A stretch of 64,000 nucleotides of DNA from Augochlora pura (GCF_028453695.1 NC_135778.1:33159214-33223213); one strand, 5' to 3'. Shown: positions 1-13,239, counted from the stretch's first letter. The notes: a model not told the origin generated them from the letters alone. Translations and numbers: made by a program.

Positions 1-52
1 TCAATCAGTTGATATTTGTATTAATTCTATCAATACTCTCCGCATTTCTAAC

Positions 53-82
53 ACCCCCCCTCTCTCTCTCTTTCTCTTCCTC
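53..82. repeat. C run and CT microsatellite
   Basis: A run of eight C is followed by CTCTCTCTCTCTTTCTCTTCC. The first 350 bases otherwise hold AT-rich, low-complexity sequence with no supported gene. Confidence 0.85.
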
Positions 83-354
83 CATCTACTTTCCCACACT
101 CACACTACCTTATAATCATCGCCCACACAACCAACACCAAATTCTCTATCACACCGCAATAATTGCATTCACCTAATCTCCCAGCATCGCGCATCCTGAT
201 TACCAAACTCATTCGCGCGTCACTCATAACGATTCGCATCCAATCAATCGCATTCTCTGTTCCCATAAAACCGGCTCTCTCTTCCCACTTCGTGCCGTAA
301 CCCAGCATCCATCAACATAATAAAAAAATCAGCAAGAACCGAAACCACCCCGAA

Positions 355-900
355 AAAACCTGCCACCCTCGCGGCGACGTTTTCTTCGACGGTTCTCGAG
401 TGGTGACCGAGGATGGAGGAGGGTAAAGGGGGATCGTGGGAGAGGCGACGACCAGCAGCGGTGTTTACCCTGGCCGGTCAAAGGGGAGAAGGGTAAGGGT
501 CGAGGGCCGAGAAAAGCTCGAGAGAGCACCGTCGAGGGTGAAGAGGGGCGTCGCGACGCGTAATCGTGCCTTATCGGCCGGATCTTATCGGTGTTGCGCG
601 CGTAGCAAAAGGGGTCTGCAGGGTGCTCCGGGCCCCGACGGGGACGGCTGGGGACGGCCGGGCGTCGAATCGATACGCGGTGAGAGCCAGCTCATCGATA
701 CCGAGAGCTCCCGCTATCTGCTCTAGATCTTTGACACCCTCGCCGTTCCGCTTCGCTTCTCCGTCGCGCGGGCTTTCACCTTCGCGGCGCGGGGGATGTT
801 CCGCCGTGCCACGAAAATTCTCCCGGCTAATGGTTATTAAACTGCGGGGGTGGAGCCCTGTGACCGGATCCTCGGACGCTCGTTAGCAAATGGAACCACC
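355..900. other. CpG-rich intronic block, no gene seen
   Basis: This is GC- and CpG-rich sequence with several short overlapping open frames on both strands. None has a recognisable domain, and their length is what GC-rich DNA gives by chance. It could be a regulatory element, but no specific site is claimed. Confidence 0.5.
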
Positions 901-1133
901 GCCATTTCGAAATGGGGTGGAGTCTGCGCCCTGGCCAATCGACTGTCAATTTACACGCGACGACCTCGAATCTCTGTTTAATTACATAATAATTCGGTGC
1001 GCCGATCCTCGGATCGTTTTCAGAATTATTGGCGATGCTTGTGACGATTCTAAGATTTATTGGGTTATTATTCTGAGATCTTTGTTGGTTGTTGGTCTAA
1101 ATATATCTGTGGTTTTAATTGTAATGCACGTTT

Positions 1134-1440
1134 AGTGGTATTTATTTGATAATGTGTGATTGCATGTATGTAATATGTAATACATATTTATTTGATAATA
1201 TGTATCATATCATACATATCATTATGAACATGTATCATATCTTCTACGTATTTATTTAATCATATATATTTAATTATCTGACATATCCAATATGCATTTA
1301 TTTAACGATATATATATACACATATTACATACATGCATATTTATTTAGTAACATATATTTATGTATTCAACATATCTAATATGTACATATTTAATAATAT
1401 ACATTCATATATCTAATATATATTTATAATTACTACTTTC
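1134..1440. repeat. AT-rich degenerate repeat with TATTTATTTAATAATAT core
   Basis: Units with CATATTTATTTA, AACATATCTAATATG and similar words recur about every 35-70 bases. Examples begin near 1180, 1245, 1290, 1345 and 1385. The array is diverged and of low complexity. From 1440 to about 2100 the DNA is AT-rich with no recognised feature except a (TA)n run. Confidence 0.65.
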
Positions 1441-1678
1441 CGTTGTTTCTAAGGAAACAGCAATCTATACGATTTATTTACCGAATAAACAAATTATTCA
1501 GTGAATGAGTTAAATAGTCCAAGGCAGAATTAACCCAGCCACCGTTTTGTAAGGGTTAAATTACGCGACAAGTCTGTTTCAATTTGTACGGTAAGGTAAG
1601 AGTACCTAATATGGAACGCTTTTCAAGGGTTGTAAGATTATCTTCCATTTTATTACAACTTTAAAGTGTTAGAATTAA

Positions 1679-1695
1679 ATATATATATATATATA
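1679..1695. repeat. (AT)n microsatellite
   Basis: About 17 bases of perfect AT dinucleotide in AT-rich intron. Confidence 0.9.
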
Positions 1696-2099
1696 CTACC
1701 GTTCGGTAGATTGATGTTTCTAGCTTATTTAGTGTATTTTAAAATATGTATTTAATATGAACAAAAATGAATACTAGTAAAACAGTACATTATAAGCATG
1801 TATCCGTTTAGGAACACAGTTTTCGTATTTCTATTACATGTCTGTAGTTTATCACTGTACTCGTACTATTCTCTATTCATATCAAAATTATTATTACTAT
1901 TATTATTAATAATATAATTATTATTTAAAGCTATTATTAAGAAATTGCCACGAAAATATTACGTACTTCAATTTCTGAATTCCCGAGGAACATAAATGCA
2001 ATATAACCTAATCCAGAATAACCATCGCACTCGACCAAATATTTTTCAACATCGTTGCATCTCGGCGCTGTCTCGTAAAGAAGACAGTTCGACAATATG

Positions 2100-2870
2100 G
2101 TCAGAATTTTGACATCCGTTTTCGTACGCCTCGTTTACTTTTTCGCCGATTATTTGCAACAAGGTGTCAAGGGAGGGTGGAGAATCGAGCGTTGTACTAT
2201 AGCAGGTACTTTCGCCTTAATTCGGTGTTCGTACGTGGCCGCAGAAACGGACAAAATGTCTCGCGTGACATGGGACAAGAAGCGCGTGGGGCGGAGGGCA
2301 GATCGACGAGGAAATAAAAGCACGAGGGTGGAAGAAGAAGGAGTTTACGCGCGGAGGGACGCGTCTCGCAAAATAAAATCCACGCGCGGAACCGTGGGCC
2401 CGTCTGCGGAAGGAGAAGCGAGGGGACAGTGACGCGGGCCGGAGACGAGCAAAACGAGATAATAAGGGAACACGGGACCTCGGCAGAAAAATCGAATCGA
2501 AATAAAAGGAGGACACCGACTGGCTCTGCTCGCCGCGGCGCGCTGGGCCGGGTGGGGAGGGGGGAGGGGTGCTGCGGGAACGGTTCGGGGGCGGGGGTTC
2601 CTCTGGCAGAATGAGAGGAGAGAAACGCGGATCGCCGCGCCGCGGACTTCGCAAATGTCATATCCGTCAGTGTCCGGCCGCTTCGCTGGCCGACGCTGCC
2701 AACCGGTTCCGGACCGCCGCCGGAATAGTATTGTCCCGTGGCCCCACCCCTTCGGATAGGTGATTTCCCTGGATCGATAAGATCGAGGCGATTGCGTCGC
2801 CTGGAAAATTTTGCCATTTTCATCCTATCGGTGATTCATTCGACGCCGATTACACGTAATGCTGTGGGAA
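2100..2870. other. GC-rich block with long overlapping open frames, no gene supported
   Basis: Both strands stay open for long stretches, including a 208-codon minus frame (2197-2823), a 145-codon minus frame and a 111-codon plus frame. Composition is Arg-, Ser- and Pro-rich, the pattern of GC-rich noncoding DNA. No motif is recognised and no splice context supports an exon. Confidence 0.5.
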
Positions 2871-3289
2871 AGTCGTATGTATCTATTACTTTATATACCG
2901 TTTTCTTCCTATTTTGTTTTTATTTAAATAGATATTTGCCTATTTATTACGTTAATTAAATACTCAATAGGAACGTTGTTTTAGTTATAATAGGTACACT
3001 TTTACCGTATAGTGTAAATTGATTGAGAGTTGTTATGAGGTTTAAACCTTGTAATGGGGTGACTGTGTGATTACGGACAATTTGTTTGCAATAAGGTATA
3101 AAATATAACGAGAGTGTCATTGTAATTCAGATTTAATCGATCACATTATAGTGGTATTGTTACATAACTTTACAGTCTGCGTCTATTTTCATCTGGACTA
3201 TTTAGATTGATTCACTTAATTATTTAATCGTAGATAATTGAATCAGATAATTTTCCGTTATATTAGAAATGACAGAAAGGCTTATTAAC

Positions 3290-3720
3290 CGATATGGAAT
3301 ATTTATTGAGATATTGATAACGCATCAGGCAAAATTGAAATTGATAATAAATATTGATTAATTTTGATAATGTTAAGAAATTGATAATGTTCTTGATAAC
3401 GTCCTAATTTCACTTCGACCATCCAAATCTTTATTACAAAAATCGATAAGGATATAATACCAATATTACCAAATCTAACGTATTATCCTAACATAAATTT
3501 CTTCATCTAAATCTCTATTGTCAAAATCAGTAATCTGCAAGAAATATCTATCACGAACATCGATAACGCAATCAGGCGAGAGAGTAAATATTCGATAAGC
3601 ATTAGATAACATTTTTTACCACATGCTAATCTGACTTCGATCATCCAAATCTCTGTTTCAAAAATCTTTAAGAACACAGTAACATTTTTGAAAAACCTAA
3701 TAGCCTCTCCTAAAAATCGG
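3290..3720. repeat. Degenerate array with CTTCGACCATCCAAATCT core
   Basis: A block reading CTTCGACCATCCAAATCTTT then ATTACAAAAATCGATAAG near 3413 recurs as CTTCGATCATCCAAATCTCT then GTTTCAAAAATCTTTAAG near 3636. A more diverged copy, TTCATCTAAATCTCTATTG, lies near 3501. The intervals of roughly 90-135 bases suggest an old tandem array. The preceding 2870-3290 is AT-rich with nothing recognised. Confidence 0.7.
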
Positions 3721-4016
3721 TAAAATAATCAAGCAGCGCTGGAATAAAGATCGCTAAAAATCCATCAGCAAATTCAAGAAACGTATAGAATTAAACCGGT
3801 ATTGTTCGAGTTAGAAAAATCGGTAACGCGAGATCACACGGAGCAGTGAAAGATCGGTAAGGATTTAGCCGGGCAGTGTTTCTAAGTAACAGTTTCGGAG
3901 CCGACGGACGGTCCCGGAGGGTACAGAGGCGATCTAATCGCGCAGCAATGCGTGCACGATGCGGTTCAGTGATCCAGCGGATCCAGTGGATCCTCCCGAC
4001 GTCTCGTTAGCATTCA

Positions 4017-4048
4017 AGAGAGAGGGAGAGAGAGAGAGAGAGAGAGAG
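4017..4048. repeat. (GA)n microsatellite
   Basis: About 32 bases of near-perfect AG repeat at the left edge of a CpG-rich block that runs to about 4830. Confidence 0.9.
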
Positions 4049-4049
4049 T

Positions 4050-4960
4050 GGGGGTAAGAGGGGGAGTCTAAGGTCCGAGGGACATGGACGAGCGGGGGGA
4101 GGAGTGTTTTGGGAAGATCGTGTCGCGGGAACCTAATCGAACGAGCCGATCCCCGGGAAACCGGATCGGCCGTGACTCGGGACTCGGTGATCTCGGGACG
4201 ATTTTTCATGCCGGTGATCGACGCCGATCCATCGATCGGTCGTGACAGACGGGGCGCGGGAGTAATTATTGGCCGCTCGAAGATGGCGGGTTACCCGGGT
4301 CACAGCGGCTCGACGGTTCTCGGAAGATTGCGTAATAATCCCGCCGGAGAATTGTAAATCGATAGCAGTCGTGGCTTCTTAATTGCGTCATCGATCTCGG
4401 CCGCGGCGATATTGTCCCCGATCGGGAACACGCCGGTTCCACGAATCCCGGGCTTTTTCGAGTGCTCGGGGCACGAACACGCCGGCCGGCCGGGCGAATT
4501 TTATAAAAGAACCGCCTGTGAGCGCGATCGCCGACCGACGCCGGCCATTAATCACCGCATCGGGCTAATTAATAACGCCTAATGGCGGCCCGGGAACCAA
4601 CGGGCTCGGCTCTCGGAAGCCGCGGCGCGTTCGATTCCGCTCTGATTCCGCTGCCGATTTTTATTTTCACTTTGAACGGCCTACCGCGGCACACGAGAAA
4701 CGTCGCGCTTGGTTCGATCGAAACGTGGAAACTAGGGGGGTTGGCCGCCCTCGCGCGTTCTTCAGGTGCTTTGTATAATATTTCGGTGGACGGACTGGCT
4801 GGCATTGTTCGTTGAGAAATGCTCAGCAAGTTTTCTATTTGAAGCATTGCTCTGTTGTTGCTAGTTTCGGTGATACGCGGCGACGAAGTTAAACAAATTC
4901 GAGGGGTGGTTTTAGCAGCTGGAAGAAAGATCTGATCGATAAGAGCAAACATGTCATTTT
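4050..4960. other. CpG-rich block, no gene seen
   Basis: High-GC sequence with frequent TCG, CGA and GATCG words and short overlapping open frames on both strands. None is recognisable. It passes at about 4960 into AT-rich DNA (to about 5480) in which I see no feature. Confidence 0.5.
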
Positions 4961-5479
4961 AGACTGTTTTAGTATACAATGATGTCTCGTTGGAATCGAT
5001 TCAAAAGACTCCAGAATTGCTGATTTTTCAAAGGGTGGTTTCATCCCCTAAAATCGAACTTCGAACTATTCACTACCAACTACGAGATTTCTCGTGGGAA
5101 TCGGTCAACAATAACGTATTTAACGATTCATTCCTAGCATAAAAGAAACAGGATTTACTTATTAATTACTTACTTACTACCATTTTTAATAACTATCTTC
5201 TATTTATTATTATTTTGTACTAATGCTTTTCAACTTCTTACTATATTTTTCTCGTTATTATCATCCACATTTATATTATCTCTTCTATATTATATTTTAC
5301 TCATTACTATTCCTTCTATTATTTATATATTTAATCACTTGTCTATACTATTTTTATATATTCATTTATTTGAAAACAAATGTTTACACCTTGAACAAAT
5401 CTGCTCAAGATAAACATGTCAGTAAGAATATTGACCAATAAGAAAAAGAAAGTGTCTTTTATGGAAACAGAAAAACGTG

Positions 5480-6438
5480 TCAGATGCAACCGCGACGATA
5501 CGGAGGGAACAGTCGAATTATCGAAGCACGATCTCACCCCCTAAAATCGCGGTCGCAGATCGATAACGGCGACCGTGGGCGTCTCTTGTTTCCCGGCGTG
5601 GAGCCGGCCAGTAAAATTTCATCGGAATCGGAGCAGGTCAGGCAGAAAATAAAAAGCGCGCCGGGTCCAGCTGCGACGGTACGGGAGCAATTTGTATCCC
5701 CCCGAGAACAATGTTTGTATCGAGGTTGTATCGGCGCGCTCCCTCCGCGTCTAGTCACGATTTAGTCAAGGATACACGGCGATCGTTATCGGGCCAGCGC
5801 TCGTAAAACGATCGTTTACTCGCCGGAGTACGATCCGGCCGGAAAAGTCTGGATCTCCGGGCTCGGTAATCCCCCGATTTACAACGATTCTCTTTCGAAA
5901 ACAATGGCAGGGGCGTCGCCGGGGCACCGCGGTGGGGGTAAGGCGAGTGGGCACCACAGCCGGAGGCCCTGATTTTATTTTAATTGCGCTCGGTATCCTA
6001 GCGAGATCGCATCGCGTCGGTGATACACGCGGCAATTTACGGTCCCGCGATTTTACGGAGGGAAATCGGGCCCCTGGGGACGCTGCGGGGCCTCGGGCCC
6101 CCCCGCTCGACGTCTGTCCGATCGCTTTCGGGGACTTTCCGAACGACTCTTTTCCGCGGGGACGATAGCGGATTTCGGTTAAGGGAAGAAATATTCGAAC
6201 CGTGTGTCGTCCGCCTCGCTGCAGCCCGATGGAACCGCAGCCGCATAATGCAACGTACCGGTGGTACGGTGCAGCGTGCGCTTGTGACTGTGACAAGCAG
6301 TGGTACCACATTCCTAACACTAGCGCGAGCTCGACCCGTTCTCGGTGCACCTTCTCTCCTTCTCTCTCGTCCCCTGTTTCTTCCCCCTTGGAACTCGCTC
6401 TCTTTCTCCCTCTGTCTTGCTTTTATCCCTGCAGCTCG

Positions 6439-6479
<41 letters not shown>

Positions 6480-6710
6480 GCCGCGTTTTTCGCGTTCGCT
6501 CCTCCTCGACGGTGCCACCGGCTAGAAACAGATACGAACAATGGACGGATCCGTGCAACACGGCTTCCGAAAATCGCGAGCTGCCTGCGAACTCTGGCGG
6601 CCATATTGCGGAAGCAAGATGGGGAGGATGCACGCTGACGGACGCACCGCTGCGTTGCTCTGCTATACGGAAGCCTGAGAGTACTGTTTATTCGACCTTA
6701 AATTAACTTT
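5480..6710. other. CpG-rich block containing a CT microsatellite, no gene seen
   Basis: The longest frames are plus 6020-6706, minus 5766-6350 and minus 6037-6633. All overlap, read through the CT repeat and lack any domain. I do not call them. AT-rich DNA with no recognised feature follows at 6710-7280. Confidence 0.5.
6440..6479. repeat. (CT)n microsatellite
   Basis: About 40 bases of CT repeat with one A interruption near the end. Confidence 0.92.
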
Positions 6711-7279
6711 CATCAGAGCACATGCTCTAAGAACTACATTTATTTCTTGACTCCCTTTGGATGCATCTTTTCCATGTAGTTAATTGCGAATCAAGTGATT
6801 TGTAAGTCGGCATTCTTGTGTCAAAGTCGCGAGCCGGTGAAAGCTGCGACTGCCACGTTGGAAAGACGATATCTCGGAGAAAAGTTGGTGCATCCGGTAA
6901 TTATTCTCTAGGAATAATCCTCCGAACACTCCCTTTACTGTTGAATTAATTGTAAACTGTTCTTAATTGCACAAGTGAATATTCGGACCGACAATACTAT
7001 CTATTGAAAGCAACTTTCAATTTTGTTTTTATTCCTATCGGTGCCCGAGTTGACTCGACTAACTTATGATTGATGAAACATGCTTCATTTATTAACGTTA
7101 TACTTTATATTATTTTTAAGTTATTATTAAATGTTATATTTATCTGTCAACTTTCCTTCTCCCAGGAAATATTGCGGTTCAGAGGTAATAATCGAGAGAA
7201 AAAACGAATGTAATATTTAATAAAAGTCCACCGCGCAAAATATTTAAACAAATGTATATACGACTGGAAAGTGGATTTA

Positions 7280-8140
7280 GCTCGCTAGTGGCAAATTGGA
7301 GGGTCAACATTCCCGCGGGCGGACAGCGCCGGAGCAACAGGAGGGGGCAAGCCGAGCTTGGCATGCCCGAGACGAGCACACGCAACGATGTCGCCGAATC
7401 AAGTTGATTAATCAGCCGATCCGAGTGATTCGTGGCGCGGGACGCACGCGATAAGTCTCGAAACGAGCCCGTAAACTGTGGCAGGCTCGCGATTCGTTTC
7501 CGCCGTACGGCTGAAAATAGAGCAAGCGAAATCTGGAGACCGCGAGAAACCATTTTCGCGGGCGAGGAGGACGCCGGGACTCGATTAATCCGTCGATTGC
7601 ATTTCCCTGGAAATAAATCAGCACGCCTCGTACGGGAGCGGGCGCGCGCTCGCACGCGGATTTATCGTTATTGCGTGGCAGGCTGGTTCAGCTGGCTTAA
7701 TGGCGCGCCAAGCCGCTGATTTCTACGCTATACAGAGCCGAGATGAGACATTGAACACAACGGACCTTGGTCCGGGTAAGCAACCTTTCACTCATCTCTT
7801 CGATCCGCTAGGAACAACAAGGTGCACGCGGCCCGGATCGACGTGGCAAACCATTTTCACCGACTCTCCGCCTTTCTAATAACCGTTACGATCGCCGGAT
7901 CCGAATTCGTTGTACCCGGAGATCGATCCTTCTTATCCGCGATCGCAGCACGCCCCGGGCACCGCAATCATCCCATTCGCGACTACGCGAATTTTTCACC
8001 GGGAAACCGACCGATGAATCTGTTTCAAATATTTCGTGCAGCTTCAGACACGATTCCAGGGAGAAGAAACAATTTCTCCCCGCCGATTGTTCATACAAAA
8101 ATATTTATCATTGAATTTCCAGAGAGCAGCGACTTTATAT
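7280..8140. other. GC-rich block, no gene seen
   Basis: Mixed CpG-rich sequence with chance open frames (minus 7179-7655, plus 7432-7719, plus 7822-8235). No motif is recognised. It grades into the ~190 bp repeat array at 8140. Confidence 0.5.
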
Positions 8141-8680
8141 GTGCTTTGGTGGACGGTGAGAACAAGGCTGGCTTCGAGAATTTTTTCTGGAGAGGTACTG
8201 CAATTAAATTTTCTGAAATTCTGCAAGATTTTTGAAAAATAGTTCTAGCTAGAAGAAATAATTTTTTCTATGTTGATTTTTCACGAGTATTTTTTATTCA
8301 AGATGATCCGTGTATTGCTCTTTTGTTATATTTTAGTGGATGGTGATCACAACGTTGGTTTTGAGAATTTTTTTTTGAGGAAATATCGCAATGAAAATTT
8401 CCGAGATTGTTCACGTATCTTAAAAAATACTTCCAGATAGAGGAAATAATTGTTTCTGCGGCGACTTTTTACGAGGGAATATTTTTTATCCAGCCTGACT
8501 CGAGTACTGTCCTTTTGGATGTATTTTATTGGATGCCAACAACAATGTTAGCTTAGAAAATTTTCTCTGACAAAACGGCTAAATGAAACTGTTTAAAATG
8601 TCACATATATAATAAAGAAACGCTTGCAAATAGAGAGAACAATTTTTCTTATTACGATTTCCCTCTAGAATACATTTATC
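8140..8680. repeat. ~190 bp degenerate tandem array, family A (first locus)
   Basis: Three diverged copies share the order GAGAATTTTTT(CT)GGAG, AGAGGAAATAATT, TATTTTTTAT(CC/TC)A and a GTACTGTCCTTTTGG-like block. The TATTTTTTAT blocks lie near 8287 and 8482, giving a period close to 194 bases. Related arrays occur at 54290-54690 and 55480-56045, so this is a dispersed family. Confidence 0.72.
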
Positions 8681-9720
8681 ATCGACACTGAAAATATTCG
8701 CCCGGCGATGTTTTCCTACCAGATTTCCGAGAACGCGGGAAACAAGACCTCGAGAATTTTTCCCGCAGAAAGAGAGAGAAGGTTCAACGAATCGGTCCGA
8801 AAGTTCGCGGACATTTCGAGGAACGCTTCGGAACACGGCCAGAATTTTTTCGGCGAGCGCCGCGGACAAGATAGTAAAGAAACAAACCTCGAGCATCGTC
8901 CCACATCGAGAATATCGCGAGGAGGAAGAGAGCGGAAAGAAAAAGGACAGAGAAAAGGGGGGGCAGAGCGAAGCCACGGGTACGCGGTGAATTTATTTAA
9001 ATTGCGAGCAATGTTCCAGCGTGTTCAGCAGCTTCTTCTGGTCCGGCGCGATCGAAATCGAGCAAAACGAGCCGCGGGAAAGGGAGAGGGAGGGAGAGAG
9101 AGAGAGACGGCGAAAGAGACAGAAAGAAAGAAGGAGAGAGAGAGAGAGAGAGAGAGCTCGGTGGCTCGCTGGTTTATATAAGGCGGGGAGAAGTCGGACG
9201 GTGGGTCGCCCCGTGGGACAACGCCACCTCCGCGCCCCCTTGTCCCCCTGCACCCTCGAGAACCACGGTATCCTTCCTCCTCTACACATTTTATTCCATT
9301 TGATTTTTTCCGGTGGATACAACCTCGTGAGAATCAACGACAACATCGACGAGGGGACTTGAATCCTGCAGACAAAGTGGAGATCGTTCGGGAACGCGCG
9401 CGTTGCAACCCGTGCAATTACGATGCTTCTAATATAGCCGCGGAACGGTACGGCTGGATTTTTGCAAATCGACACGGCAGGCTCGTTAAACGGATACCCA
9501 GAAGCCATCGAGCCGGTTTTCTGGCTCCGAGAGCCATCCGCGAACCGTCCGCTCCCTCCTGCCCCGAACCAGATCACACCCACGAACCGAACGATCGGAG
9601 ATATCGTTCTGCAAATTCGCGGGCTTATTCCTCCCTGTCTCGAGGATATAGCCATCTTTTCAATCGCAAACGTCCATGAGATCGAAAGTTACAGCTCGAA
9701 GAACTAACACTTTTCTAACT
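8680..9720. other. CpG-rich block around a GA microsatellite, no gene seen
   Basis: Frames such as minus 8993-9655 (220 codons) read through the GA repeat and have no recognisable domain. AT-rich DNA and a second smaller GC-rich part follow to 10600 with no supported feature. Confidence 0.5.
9079..9156. repeat. Imperfect (GA)n microsatellite, about 78 bp
   Basis: GA repeat with GGGA, CGAAAGAGACAG and AAGAAAG interruptions, ending in a pure GAGAGAGAGAGAGAGA run. Confidence 0.92.
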
Positions 9721-10659
9721 TCTTAGCTAGACTCGATCTCAACAATTCAACCGCGTCCATCGAGCTCGATAAATTTTTATTCCGAACCGAGTGAACGTAG
9801 ATATAATATATCTACAATAATTAAGTAAAAATAATTATTTGTCAGCTAACACTTTGGTACCTCGTGAATCTGTTTGTATATGTTTCGAGAATATACGGTA
9901 ATATTTTCAATTATAAATGTGCACGAGATCGAGAGTTACAGCGGAGAAAGGGGGTTTGCCACGGTGCAATCAGCGGCCCGCTCGGCCGGAGCTTCGAAAT
10001 GAAGCTCGAGGCTGAGAAAATCGCTGCCGGCTCTATCTTTGTGGCCAGTGCGAGACGTCGGGGATAACGGGACGCGTCGAACCGACGAAATAAAGCAACC
10101 GGTAATTAGTTGCCGTCCCGAGGAATTCTCGTTGCAGAACAGAACGGTCTACCTGCTAATTGCGATCGGTTCGGAAGCTCGTTCGCGGTTCTGTTCCTTT
10201 TGCGTGTCCCGTCCGCCTCGATAACCCTGCTTCTTCTGCTACACGCTCCGGTAAACCCGGGGGTTCACTGTGTTCCCGCGACCGACATAGTGATCGCTGT
10301 TGCGCCGACTTCCCGCCGCCACCAAATTCTGCAACGTTCGCTCGACATTTCCTCTCCGAAACGTTTCACGCGTTCGAAACGCGGCTGCTATACGTACTAT
10401 GATTATGCTGAGGCGATCGAAACAGATACTACGTGTACAGCAAAAGGAAGCTTCGGAGATTGTGTCAGTAATATTCCAAGTCGATTTAATTAACTATGTA
10501 GAAGTCGTGTTAATTACAGTGCAACCGTGCAGCGTTACTGGAGGATTTTTAAGGATACGTAAGGGTACCTTGAAAGCAACTATAACGAGGCCATTTTAAA
10601 ACTCGGACGAAAGAGAAAAATTGTTTATATACAATTCAAGATGTGTGTAATATGTTCGT

Positions 10660-11060
10660 AATGATAGATTTTTAATTAACTAATTTGATTGTTCAGAAAA
10701 AAATCCTACATGTAGAGGTTTTAGTAAGGTTCTCGATAAGAGGAGTTACAAAGCATGAGAAGCATCGGCGCCATTTTGAAAGCTAATCAGGTTATAAAAA
10801 TCGTCTATCTATCTCAAGATATGCATAACACACTTCCATTAGCAGCTACTTGATTAACCGATTAGTTTAAGCAGAAAAAAATTGCCAAACGTAGACCTCT
10901 TTGCAAGGACCGCGAGGAGAACGATTAAAATTTTAGAAACTAGCTTCTAGCTTCTAATAGATTTAGCCAGTCGCTAATAGATTTTTAATTAACCGACCGG
11001 TCTCTGAATGAAAAATCGCTGAAGGCAGACGTTTTCGCAGGGCCTCGAGAGGCGCATAAG
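10660..11060. repeat. Degenerate tandem array with TTAATTAACYGAT and GTAGACSTTTT cores
   Basis: Three diverged copies each have a TTAATTAAC-like start, then CAGAAAAAAAT, then CATGTAGAGG, CGTAGACCTC or GCAGACGTTT, then GCAAGG or GCAGGG and CGAGAGG. They begin near 10667, 10850 and 10984, at intervals of about 183 and 134 bases. The right end merges into GC-rich sequence (11060-11640) with no gene seen. Confidence 0.7.
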
Positions 11061-11635
11061 CAACGCATCGGTTGCACCGCGGCAAGTGTTCGCAGCGTTG
11101 AACGAAAAATTGTGTACGGCAGACAATGGAAAGCCGGCGCGGCGCGGAGCGCGGCCAGGTGACACGTTCTCGTTATGGTTTTCGTCGGGAGTTTTTCCCG
11201 CGGCGAGAGAGTTCGCGCGAGCCCCCGTTTCACCTGCCTAAACAAACATAAAGCTGCCGACCGGGCCGGTTCGTTAATTATTACGCGGCGGCAGGAAGCG
11301 GCAGGAAGCGGCCGGCACAATCGAGCGGATTACTACAATGCCACAGTTACACCAGGATGCGTCTAAAACGCATCCACTTTGGATTCACGAGGAACCGGGG
11401 CATTAAGGCCGAACGCGAGCGAGCCCCCGCGCGCGCTGGTACCCAGATATGAATTTTCATTCGAACCGGAATCAGTCTCGCGGACACGATATAACGAGCC
11501 TGCAACTGCAACCGCGGCTAATTACAGGCACTCGGTTGCGAAGAATCAAAAATCAACCGACAAATATAACGTTTACCTCGCTGCGGATTAATCCGACGTT
11601 TACTTCACCTCGGACTCGTCGACGCTGCAATTAAA

Positions 11636-12000
11636 TTAGCTATTTCTATTAAAATTGTTCGCAGCTATTAAATTTCTGCAGAGCTGTACCCCTATTAAAT
11701 TTGTTTCCAGATATTTCTGTCAAATTTGCTCGTTTCTATTGGTATTATATTTGTTCAGAGTTAATTTCGTATTAATTTTATTCACAGCTATTCTTATTAA
11801 TTTTGCATAGAGCTGTTTTTCTATTAAATTTTTACAGGGCTATTTTCCTATGAAAATTGTATAGAGCCATTTTCCTATTAAATTTATATAGAGCTATTTT
11901 CCTATTAATTCCGTATCGATCTATTTTCCTATTAAATTGACATAGAACTATTTACTTATTAAATTTATTCAAAACTATTCCTACCAAGTTCATTCACCCC
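11636..12000. repeat. ~28-36 bp tandem array with AGCTATTTTCCTATTAAATT core
   Basis: At least ten diverged units contain GCTATT, then CCTATTAA, then TTTRYATAGA. The TATTTTCCT cores fall near 11841, 11869, 11896 and 11932. Units are clearest in the middle and decay outward. Confidence 0.85.
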
Positions 12001-12149
12001 TATTTCATTTTACAATTTCATCGACGCTAAACGTCATTAATTTCCAACAAATATATAACCACATATAATTAAAACCATCCACCAACGTTCCAACATTTAT
12101 TTTATCAAGCCCGATGGAACAGTTGAAAAATTTGGACCAAGTTCTTCGG

Positions 12150-12180
12150 AAACAAATAATCATTGAACGATTATTTGTTT
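12150..12180. repeat. Perfect 12 bp hairpin with 7-base loop
   Basis: AAACAAATAATC (12150-12161) is the exact reverse complement of GATTATTTGTTT (12169-12180), with loop ATTGAAC. There is no U run on either side, so it is not presented as a terminator. GC-rich sequence without a gene follows from 12190 to about 12720, then AT-rich sequence to 13240. Confidence 0.85.
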
Positions 12181-13239
12181 ATCGATAATAATTTTTCGGA
12201 AACAATAAAACGCTCCGGGTCGAAACGGACCCGGGTCCCGATGTCCAAAACGCGGAATAATGACCGCGGATCATTAGGGGCGCGCCAAGTCTCCGGTTCG
12301 AGGAAACGCAGCCGAGGACTATAGCAAGCGCATACTCGATCCGCGAGGGACTCTCCCGGTGAATTATGGAGGGCGGATGGCCCTCGTGCGCTCGCACAAT
12401 GCATAAAGCACGCGAGTGCGTCTCGCGGCTGCGATTCACCTCTCGAAACTCGATTTACGACTTCGACCGGTCGCCCGGGGGCTCTGCAACCAGCGCCCAG
12501 GAGCTGATCCTCCTTATCTGCCTCGCGCAACTTGCCTGGTAGACCTAGTTTAGGCTCCTGCGTCTTTCCTCGGTCCCCGTCCTCTATTCCTGTTATCGCG
12601 CAATCCATCTACAAGACTCGATTGTCATTAGAGGCTGTGATTAGCCAGGTTCTAAGCAGATGCCAGGCTTAAGTCGCGGCGCGTCTGCTCGGAGCTGAGA
12701 CGGGTGTAGGCGGCTTTTTGGTGAGATTGGAACTACAGGGTGTTCCAAAACTCACTCGCAGTTGGAACGAAGGGCTCCCTGGGTTATTTGGAATGATTTT
12801 TTCCTTTATAGAAATTTTCCACGAGACGTTGTTAACGAGTTATGAGCAAAAATTGTTGACCAACGAGAGGCGTGCTCGGCTGACGAGATATTTGCAGCTG
12901 GACGTCTTTGATTCGATTTTTATGTCGTAATTAAGTACGTAATTATGTAATTTAGAATGTATAAAATAATTCATAGAGTTAAAAGAAATTTTTTCTGATT
13001 GGGTTTTATTTATGCGACTCGCCACAATTTGGGACTTTTTAAAAAAAATAAAATATTTCACTAAAAGAACATAATTTGAATTATATTGTGATTGCATTAT
13101 ATATTCTATATAATTATTTCTGTTAAGACAATCCAAACATAACCTTGTCATAATTATTTCTGTTAAAAAGTAAAGAACAAATGTGGCAGTAAATAAGTTA
13201 TGCTTATAAACAATTTGGCAGAATATGCTTGAATTTCGA

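Noticed and set aside
5766..6633. 194- and 198-codon minus-strand frames
   Set aside because: They overlap each other and plus frames, include the translated CT repeat, and lack motifs.
12150..12180. Hairpin as a transcription terminator or microRNA precursor
   Set aside because: The stem is 12 bp with a 7 base loop, too short for a microRNA precursor, and there is no relevant bacterial-type terminator context.
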